Assembly: GCA_017454015.1 (NCBI GenBank) | Contig: JAFTDW010000008.1 | Span: 1-64,000 of the forward strand | Reading direction: 5' to 3' | DNA from: Bacteroidales bacterium | Lineage (GTDB): Bacteria > Bacteroidota > Bacteroidia > Bacteroidales > P3 | Length of the DNA stretch: 64,000 bases | In this document: positions 58,293 to 64,000 of the stretch, piece after piece | How the letters are laid out: each line of letters opens with the position of its first letter | Numbering within the stretch: the first letter of the stretch is position 1 | Translations under genes and position numbers: made by a program | The notes under the pieces: model-generated | Databases searched by the model: none | What the model was told of the DNA's origin: nothing | The model's input: only the letters and a program-made list of their open reading frames with translations

Positions 58293-59963
58293 ATGTCGAA
58301 ACAGCACCGAATAACCACAGCCGCCCTGACAGTAACCATAGCAGTGCTTTTTGCAGCGTGCGGCACTGGCAGAACAGCAAGCAAGGGGGCGGCCCAACAG
58401 GACGCCGCCGGGGTCTCGCCACAAACACTCGACATAGAGGTTATGATTGTCGATGCCACGATGCAACAGGAGCTTGGCAACGACCAGAAAGCCATCGCCC
58501 TTTTCCGCAAGGTCCTGGCCAAAGAGCCGAAGTGTGCGGTGGCCAACTATGAGCTCAGCCGCCTGATGGGCCACAGCCACATGACCGACAGCGCCATAGT
58601 GTATGCACAACGCGCCGTGGCCATAGCAGCCGACAATAAATGGTACCAGCACAACCTGGCAGGACTCTACGAGCAGTGCGGCGACTACAAACGCCAAGCC
58701 GCAGTGCTCGAAACACTCATAAAGCAAGAGCCCTACAACCTCGACAACTACTATATGCTCTCCGACGCATACATCAGCGCCGACAACCTGCCCAAAGCCG
58801 TGGAGGTGCTCAACCGCGTGGAACGCATAGTGGGTGTTACAGAACCCGTGTCTCTCCGCAAACAGCAGATATGGGACGCCCTCGACAAGCACGACAAAGC
58901 CCTCAAGGAGCTGGAGACCCTTGCCGCCGCCATGCCCAACGAGAAAAAGTACAACGCCATGCTTGCCGAGAGCTGCATGAAGCAGAAAGACTACTCCCGC
59001 GCCAAACAATACTACGACCGCATACTGAAGGCCGACCCCGACGACCCCTACATACATATATCGCTCGCCAACTACTACAAGACCATAGGCCAAGAGGAGA
59101 AAGCCTACCAAGAGCTACGGACCGGCTTTGGAAACAGCGCCCTGCCCTGCAACGAGAAGATGAGCATACTTGCCAACTTCTACACCGAGAAAGAGTTCTT
59201 CGAGACCTATGCCGAACAGACCGGCGCACTTATGGACATTGCCGTGGCGCAGTGCGACGACCCGTCGGAGTACGCCGCCATATATGGCCACATACTTATG
59301 GGCCACGGACGCTACAACGACGCCATAGCGCAATACACAACAGCCCTACGCAAGGACAGTACCGACTACAAGATATGGGAGGGTCTGCTGGTATCGCTCC
59401 ACACACTGGTGTTTGAGAAGCACGACAGCACCCTCCGCGACAGCCTACAGCACCACGCACAGCGCGCCAACAAGCTGTTTCCTACCCACACCCTGCCCTA
59501 CTACCTCCTTGCACACCTTGCCAACGACCGCGGCGACCTCGGCGCCGCCGTCAAGCTGCTGCGACGCGCCGAGATGTCGGGCTTCAGCAAAGGATACCTC
59601 GAACCCGAGTGCTACGCACTGCTCACCGAGTGCCTCTACGCACAGAAGAACTACCAAGAGGCTTTCGCCACCTACGACAGCTACCTGAAACGCCGCCCCG
59701 ACGACATGTGGATGCTCAACAACTACGCCTATAGGCTTGCCGAACAAGGGCAGCAGCTCGACAAGGCCGAGCAGATGAGCCGCACCACCGTGAAAGCCGA
59801 ACCCAACAACCCGTCGTTTCTCGACACCTACGCATGGATACTCTACAAACAAGGCCGCAACGACGAGGCGAAGAAATACATGGAACAGGCCTACAGACAG
59901 TACCCCTCACCCGACAAGATGCCACAGGCAATCAAAGAGCACCACTCAATTATTTGCAAATAA
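58293..59963 (+). CDS. TPR-repeat lipoprotein
   Basis: 556 residues. The N-terminus has a lipobox (VLFAACGTG, Cys23), so it is a lipoprotein. Around twelve tetratricopeptide-type helix pairs follow, for example QQELGNDQKAIALFRKVLAKEP, NLAGLYEQCGDYKRQAAVLE, AKQYYDRILKADPDDPYI and AYRLAEQGQQLDKAEQMS. The last repeats (NNPSFLDTYAWILYKQGRNDEAKKYMEQA) are the best conserved in this Bacteroidota family. TPR lipoproteins of this kind stand before DUF4292 genes in many Bacteroidales; the joint role is unknown but is in the periplasm or outer membrane. Confidence 0.85.
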   Translation: MSKQHRITTAALTVTIAVLFAACGTGRTASKGAAQQDAAGVSPQTLDIEVMIVDATMQQELGNDQKAIALFRKVLAKEPKCAVANYELSRLMGHSHMTDSAIVYAQRAVAIAADNKWYQHNLAGLYEQCGDYKRQAAVLETLIKQEPYNLDNYYMLSDAYISADNLPKAVEVLNRVERIVGVTEPVSLRKQQIWDALDKHDKALKELETLAAAMPNEKKYNAMLAESCMKQKDYSRAKQYYDRILKADPDDPYIHISLANYYKTIGQEEKAYQELRTGFGNSALPCNEKMSILANFYTEKEFFETYAEQTGALMDIAVAQCDDPSEYAAIYGHILMGHGRYNDAIAQYTTALRKDSTDYKIWEGLLVSLHTLVFEKHDSTLRDSLQHHAQRANKLFPTHTLPYYLLAHLANDRGDLGAAVKLLRRAEMSGFSKGYLEPECYALLTECLYAQKNYQEAFATYDSYLKRRPDDMWMLNNYAYRLAEQGQQLDKAEQMSRTTVKAEPNNPSFLDTYAWILYKQGRNDEAKKYMEQAYRQYPSPDKMPQAIKEHHSIICK

Positions 59964-59984
59964 TCAAAAAAGGAGAACAGCAAT

Positions 59985-60722
59985 ATGTGGTGTAGAAGAT
60001 TGTTACTTGTATTGGCCGTGGCGTTGACCGCAGCAGGCTGCCGCCACGGCGGAGAGCCACAACCGCCCGCACCTGACACACCCACCGACACCAGCGCCAC
60101 GGCACCGGCGGCCCACAGCCTGTGCCCGCCACTGCAATACAACACTCTTACGGCCCATTTCGGCTGTGCCGTGCAAAGCTGGCAGCTGAGCGGACAGATA
60201 CGCATACAGCGCGACAGCGCTATATGGATTAGCGTTAACAAACTGATAGAACTTGGACGGGTGCTTATCACCACCGACTCGGTGAAGATGTACCTGAAAG
60301 TGAACAACAGCTACCTCACAGCATCGTTCGACGACTTGCGACAGATGCTCGGCATAGACCTCGACTACGCCACCGTGCAGTCGCTCATGGTTGGCGACAT
60401 ACCGCCAGCAATGGCCCCGAGCGGCGCCACACGCACCATAGTCACCGAGGAGGACAGTGCCCTGCGGCGCATACGCTCCGCCGACGTACGCTGCCTACAA
60501 CCCCAGCCCGCAGGGACCCGGAGTTCCCAGGACCAGCACCTGCACATAGACTACGACCATTTTGAGCCGCTCGCAGGCTCCATGTTTGCCACCTCGCTCA
60601 GAGGACTGGCCGAGAGCTACAACTTCAGGCAACAACTGGCGCTGCGCTACGACAAGGTGGAACTCGACATGCCATTGAGCATGCCTTTCGCCATACCGCG
60701 CACAGCAAAAAAAATACGATAA
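59985..60722 (+). CDS. DUF4292 domain-containing lipoprotein
   Basis: 245 residues with a lipobox (VALTAAGCRHG, Cys19). After a Pro/Thr-rich linker comes a domain with the DUF4292 pattern: SGQIRIQRDSAIWISVNKLIELGRVLITTDSVKMYLKVNNSYLTA. This resembles the LolA/LolB lipoprotein-carrier fold. Its start is 21 bases after the TPR gene, preceded by a Shine-Dalgarno-like AAGGAGA, unusual for Bacteroidota. Likely periplasmic or outer-membrane. Confidence 0.82.
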   Translation: MWCRRLLLVLAVALTAAGCRHGGEPQPPAPDTPTDTSATAPAAHSLCPPLQYNTLTAHFGCAVQSWQLSGQIRIQRDSAIWISVNKLIELGRVLITTDSVKMYLKVNNSYLTASFDDLRQMLGIDLDYATVQSLMVGDIPPAMAPSGATRTIVTEEDSALRRIRSADVRCLQPQPAGTRSSQDQHLHIDYDHFEPLAGSMFATSLRGLAESYNFRQQLALRYDKVELDMPLSMPFAIPRTAKKIR

Positions 60723-60727
60723 GGCAA

Positions 60728-61498
60728 GTGACAAAGACTGGACAAACACTACTATTGTGGGCTGCATTGCTCGCGTCAACGGCGGCGACAGGGCAGCAGA
60801 AGCTGCCGGTGCAGTATGGCGGCAAGGAATATACCGACTCCGCCACCATGATAGTGGGGCGCTACCTCGACATACTCAACTACCCCGCCCTGCGCAGCGA
60901 CAGCACCCTTCACATCACCTCGGTGATAACCAAACGCAGCGCCCCTGGCGACACCCTGTACCTGCACCACTACCACACCGCGCCTGAATACGACCTCGTG
61001 GAGCTAATATACAACGGCCAACGGCTGCTGGCGTACTACAAGGACGGCTACGGCAACTACCAGAGATGGGACAAAGAGGAAGGTACATGGCAGACCATGG
61101 CGGAGTCGGACTACAACCGCCAAGCCCTGCCCTTTGACTACCACAGCTCGCTCTACGAGTGGGAGGCCACCGGCATGACGCTAATATACGATGGGCTCTG
61201 GGACTACAAAGGAAACCCTGTGTACCGCGTATTCGCCAAGTCGAAGTCGCGCTACGACCGCTACTACCTCTTTGAAAAGAAGAGCGGCCTGCTCTTTTTT
61301 GTCGACGAGCTGGAGACGCGCAACGGCGAGAAGACCAGCGCCGACGCCAAAGACCGCATAGACTGGCGCGCCTACGAGGAGTACCACCCCATTGGCAACT
61401 GCATCATGCCCTCGATAGAAAGTTACCAACAAGGCGGCGACATCACGCGGATAGTACGCCGATTTGAGTATATAAAGAAAAATGTCAATCTTCGATAA
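60728..61498 (+). CDS. Exported protein of unknown function
   Basis: 256 residues starting with GTG at 60728, 5 bases after the DUF4292 stop; signal peptide up to about ATGQQ. The body has strands such as ITSVITKRSAPGDTLYLHHYHTAPEYDLVELIYNGQRLLAYY and YDGLWDYKGNPVYRVFAKSKSRYDRYYLFEKKSGLLFFVDELE, a pattern that recalls LolA-like lipoprotein carriers, but no family is recognised with confidence. In many Bacteroidales the gene after DUF4292 is a murein hydrolase activator (EnvC type), which this is not. It overlaps tadA by 17 bases. Confidence 0.6.
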   Translation: MTKTGQTLLLWAALLASTAATGQQKLPVQYGGKEYTDSATMIVGRYLDILNYPALRSDSTLHITSVITKRSAPGDTLYLHHYHTAPEYDLVELIYNGQRLLAYYKDGYGNYQRWDKEEGTWQTMAESDYNRQALPFDYHSSLYEWEATGMTLIYDGLWDYKGNPVYRVFAKSKSRYDRYYLFEKKSGLLFFVDELETRNGEKTSADAKDRIDWRAYEEYHPIGNCIMPSIESYQQGGDITRIVRRFEYIKKNVNLR

Positions 61499-61934
61499 CC
61501 CCGACGAATACTATATGAGGCTTGCCCTTGCCGAGGCGCGCGCCGCCCGCGACGAGGACGAGATACCCATAGGCGCCGTGATAGTGGCGCAGGACCGAAT
61601 CATAGCCCGGACCCACAACAACACCGAGCGGCTGCACGACGTCACGGCCCACGCCGAGATGCTTGCCTTCACCGCCGCCACCGAGGCACTGGGCGGCAAA
61701 TACCTCGACGGCTGCACCCTCTATGTCACTGTGGAACCCTGCTGCATGTGCGCCGGCGCCGCGGGATGGACCCAGATAAGCCGCATAGTCTACGGCGCCT
61801 CCGACCCCAAGCGGGGCGCTTTCAGCACCCTGGGGCAGGCCATGCTGCACCCTCGCACAACGGTTAGCGGCGGCATTCTGCAAGAGGAATGCAGCCAGAT
61901 ACTGAAAGACTTCCTTAAATCAAAACGCAAATAG
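61482..61934 (+). CDS. tadA: tRNA-adenosine deaminase TadA (nucleoside deaminase)
   Basis: Zinc-dependent deaminase converting adenosine-34 to inosine in tRNA-Arg(ACG). Zn/catalytic motifs: TAHAEMLAF (His and Glu) and VEPCCMCAGA (two Cys). 150 residues, IPIGAVIV and RIVYGASDPKRGAF are family marks. It overlaps the upstream gene and is followed by a perfect palindromic terminator. Confidence 0.95.
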   Translation: MSIFDNPDEYYMRLALAEARAARDEDEIPIGAVIVAQDRIIARTHNNTERLHDVTAHAEMLAFTAATEALGGKYLDGCTLYVTVEPCCMCAGAAGWTQISRIVYGASDPKRGAFSTLGQAMLHPRTTVSGGILQEECSQILKDFLKSKRK

Positions 61935-61936
61935 CA

Positions 61937-61970
61937 AGAGCGGGCGTCCCACCGGTGGGACGCCCGCTCT
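61937..61970. terminator. Bidirectional terminator between tadA and recA
   Basis: A perfect 34-base palindrome with arms AGAGCGGGCGTCCCACC and GGTGGGACGCCCGCTCT and no spacer, followed by GTTGTTTACT on the plus strand. It separates convergent tadA and recA, 3 bases after the former and 6 bases before the latter. Confidence 0.82.
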
Positions 61971-61975
61971 GTTGT

Positions 61976-63001
61976 TTACTCGGCAGCGGCTTTAAGTGCC
62001 TGCCGGATTTTGGTCTCTATCTCCTCGCAGAGCTCGGGGTTGTCCTTGAGGAGCTGCTTGACCCCGTCGCGGCCTTGCGCAAGACGGGTGTCACCGTAGC
62101 TGAACCACGAACCGCTCTTCTTTATCACGTCGGTATCCACGCCGAGGTCGATAATCTCGCCTATCTTGGATATACCCTCGCCGAAGAGGAGGTCGAACTC
62201 GCATACACGGAACGGGGGAGCCACTTTGTTCTTCACCACCTTCACCTTGACGCGGTTGCCTATGTTCTGGTCGCCGTCCTTGATGGCTTGTATGCGGCGT
62301 ATGTCGAGGCGCACGGAGCTGTAGAACTTGAGGGCGTTGCCGCCGGTAGTGGTCTCGGGGTTGCCAAAGAGCACACCTATCTTCTCGCGCAGCTGGTTGA
62401 TGAAGATGCAGCAGCACTTGGTCTTGCTGATGGTGGCGGTGAGCTTGCGGAGTGCCTGGCTCATGAGACGCGCCTGGAGGCCTACCTTGCTGTCGCCCAT
62501 CTCGCCGTCGATTTCCGACTTGGGGGTGAGGGCTGCAACAGAGTCGATGACTATGATGTCGATGGCACCGCTGCGTATGAGGTTGTCGGCAATCTCAAGA
62601 GCCTGCTCGCCGTTGTCGGGCTGCGACACAAGGAGGTTGTCGATGTCTACGCCAAGGTTGCGGGCATAGACGGGGTCGAAAGCGTGCTCGGCGTCGATGA
62701 ACGCTGCTATGCCGCCTTTTTGCTGGCACTCGGCGACGGCATGGATGGCCAGGGTGGTCTTACCCGACGACTCGGGACCGTAAATCTCGATGATACGGCC
62801 TTTGGGGAAACCGCCAACGCCAAGGGCGTTGTCGAGGCTTATGGAGCCGGTGGATATGACCTCAAGGTCCTCGGCGGGACGGTCGCCAAGTTTCATCACC
62901 GAGCCTTTGCCGTAGTTTTTCTCTATCTTGTCGATAGTGCTCTGTAAGATCTTCAGTTTTTCGAGTTTCGAAGCGTCGGTTTCGTTAATCTCTTTTGCCA
63001 T
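61976..63001 (-). CDS. recA: Recombinase RecA
   Basis: DNA strand-exchange ATPase for recombination and SOS. ATG at 63001 gives [17 protein letters not shown]; the frame is open a little further upstream, but that part contains the promoter. Walker [17 protein letters not shown] (about 72-87), [16 protein letters not shown] with Walker B, the L2-region [23 protein letters not shown]. 341 residues, no intein. Start is followed upstream by a -7 element at 63055-63048. No LexA-box-like palindrome was recognised. Confidence 0.98.
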   Translation of the reverse strand: MAKEINETDASKLEKLKILQSTIDKIEKNYGKGSVMKLGDRPAEDLEVISTGSISLDNALGVGGFPKGRIIEIYGPESSGKTTLAIHAVAECQQKGGIAAFIDAEHAFDPVYARNLGVDIDNLLVSQPDNGEQALEIADNLIRSGAIDIIVIDSVAALTPKSEIDGEMGDSKVGLQARLMSQALRKLTATISKTKCCCIFINQLREKIGVLFGNPETTTGGNALKFYSSVRLDIRRIQAIKDGDQNIGNRVKVKVVKNKVAPPFRVCEFDLLFGEGISKIGEIIDLGVDTDVIKKSGSWFSYGDTRLAQGRDGVKQLLKDNPELCEEIETKIRQALKAAAE

Positions 63002-63047
63002 GGTATTATGTGTTTTTGATATTGATTGCTGAACAATTATCTGAATG

Positions 63048-63055
63048 CAAAGATA
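63048..63055 (-). promoter_or_regulatory. -7 element of recA
   Basis: On the minus strand TATCTTTG followed by CA, a perfect TAnnTTTG, about 47 bases before the recA start. The ribD 3' end lies just upstream (stop at 63088), and no clean -33 TTTG is seen. Confidence 0.6.
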
Positions 63056-63087
63056 CGGATTATTTTTGAGCTGACGGAAAAAAGTTA

Positions 63088-64000
63088 TCAAGAGTAGACC
63101 ATTGCCGACGGCGGGGCCTGCGGAGCCGGTGTGCCGCCATGCAGCAGACAGGCGGTGTTGCGAAGTATCCGCACCTCATCGTAGAGGCCCGCGCTAAGGA
63201 AAGCGTCGAGCACATGGCGCCCGCCCTCCACTATGAGCGACTGTATGCCGCGTGCGTAGAGGTCGGCAAGGGCGTCGGCAGGTGTGGGGCTTTGCAGGTG
63301 TATCCAGTTGGGCGGCAGCGAGGGGATGCGCCCGCGGCGGTCGAGCAACACAGGCTGGGGGTTGTTGCCGCACCAGTGGCGCGCGGTGAGGCGCGGATGG
63401 TCGTCGAGGTATGTCTGGGAGCCTACAAGGATGGCGGCCTCCTCGGTACGCCAACGGTGGTTGAGCAGGTTCTGCCACGGCGAGCTTATCCAGTAGGGGC
63501 GATAGTCGGGAGCCATGAAGCCGTCGGCACTCTCGGCCCATTTGAGGATTACATACGGGCGGTGCTGCTCCATGAAAGTGAAGAAACGGCGGTTAAGATA
63601 ACGCCCTTCGGCTTCGAGCAGATGGCGCACCACCTCGATACCCGCGGCCTCGAGCCTGTCAAAGCCCCTGCCCGCAACGAGCGGGTTGGGGTCGTCGTTG
63701 CAACACACCACACGCCCTATGCCACGCTCCACTATGAGGTCGGCGCAGGGCGGCGTCTTGCCATAGTGGGCGCAGGGTTCGAGGTTGACATATAGCGTGG
63801 CGCCCTCCACGCTCTCACGGCAACGCAGCAGGGCGTTGCGCTCGGCGTGGTTCTGACCGTACTGCTGGTGGTAACCCTCGCTGACGATGCGCCCATCCTT
63901 GACCAACACACAGCCCACCATGGGGTTGGGACGCACCCGCCCCAGCCCGCAAGCTGCAAGCTGCAGGCATCGGCGCATATAGACGGTATGATCGACCGGT
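63088..64000 (-). CDS. ribD: Bifunctional riboflavin deaminase/reductase RibD, 5' end cut by window
   Basis: Second and third steps of riboflavin synthesis: deamination of the pyrimidinone and reduction of its ribose. The frame runs beyond the ATG at 63978 to the window edge ([14 protein letters not shown]), and the usual RibD begins a few residues before the YMRRC stretch, so the true start lies outside. The deaminase part has HAERNALL and [17 protein letters not shown] with the Zn ligands; the reductase part has [34 protein letters not shown] and [15 protein letters not shown]. Overall intact. ribH of the same pathway lies at 9487-10008. Confidence 0.95.
   Translation of the reverse strand, partial: PVDHTVYMRRCLQLAACGLGRVRPNPMVGCVLVKDGRIVSEGYHQQYGQNHAERNALLRCRESVEGATLYVNLEPCAHYGKTPPCADLIVERGIGRVVCCNDDPNPLVAGRGFDRLEAAGIEVVRHLLEAEGRYLNRRFFTFMEQHRPYVILKWAESADGFMAPDYRPYWISSPWQNLLNHRWRTEEAAILVGSQTYLDDHPRLTARHWCGNNPQPVLLDRRGRIPSLPPNWIHLQSPTPADALADLYARGIQSLIVEGGRHVLDAFLSAGLYDEVRILRNTACLLHGGTPAPQAPPSAMVYS

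Overview
This window looks like a chromosomal segment of a fairly GC-rich Bacteroidota, most likely a Bacteroidales. The evidence is several proteins with C-terminal type IX secretion (T9SS) sorting domains, promoters of the TTTG-N19-21-TAnnTTTG type, the families DUF4159, DUF4292, FucP-type MFS and DUF1343/NamZ, and a Bacteroidota-style dcw cluster. No rRNA, tRNA, CRISPR array, prophage or complete insertion sequence was seen.

Layout. 1-2000: the 3'-truncated end of a visibly AT-richer type III restriction-modification methyltransferase gene with a possible broken neighbour, then about 500 bases without a confident gene. 2000-11400 (+): rsmE, DUF4159, DUF1846, a C69 dipeptidase, a long reading frame joining sigma-54 (RpoN) to a secreted M23/LysM peptidase, ribH, fmt and an HU gene. 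11400-16100 (-): an MFS sugar transporter and a large secreted C10 cysteine protease. 16250-20260 (-): atpEFHAG, part of the ATP synthase set. 20620-36020 (-): a dcw cluster in the order mraZ, rsmH, ftsL, ftsI, murE, mraY, murD-like, ftsW, murG, murC, ftsQ, ftsA, ftsZ. 36390-38240 (+): rpmH and rlmD. 38235-50610 (-): fabD, a flippase, an outer-membrane protein, an M48 protease with a barrel-like C-terminus, a secreted unknown, an Ig-like lipoprotein, a NamZ-like muramidase, trmD and an M23/LysM peptidase. 50680-58000: three T9SS cargo proteins around apbE and yicC. 58290-61935 (+): a TPR lipoprotein, DUF4292, an unknown and tadA. 61976-64000 (-): recA and the start of ribD.

Most genes serve cell-envelope construction and division: lipid II synthesis (MurE, MraY, MurG, MurC), septal synthesis (FtsI, FtsW, FtsL, FtsQ, FtsA, FtsZ), peptidoglycan turnover (two M23 proteins, NamZ) and outer-membrane or secreted proteins. 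Four observations stand out. (1) The murD position holds only a 179-residue C-terminal MurD-like protein that lacks the ATPase domain and has lost the recognisable ligand motifs. (2) RpoN runs in frame into an M23 peptidase. (3) At least eight gaps in the minus-strand gene sets carry the same degenerate AACC(C)TT-type repeat, in one orientation relative to transcription, often starting at the stop codon of the upstream gene. (4) MurC carries a His/Asp/Glu-rich insertion. All calls come from reading the sequence. No database search, structure prediction or codon statistic was run.
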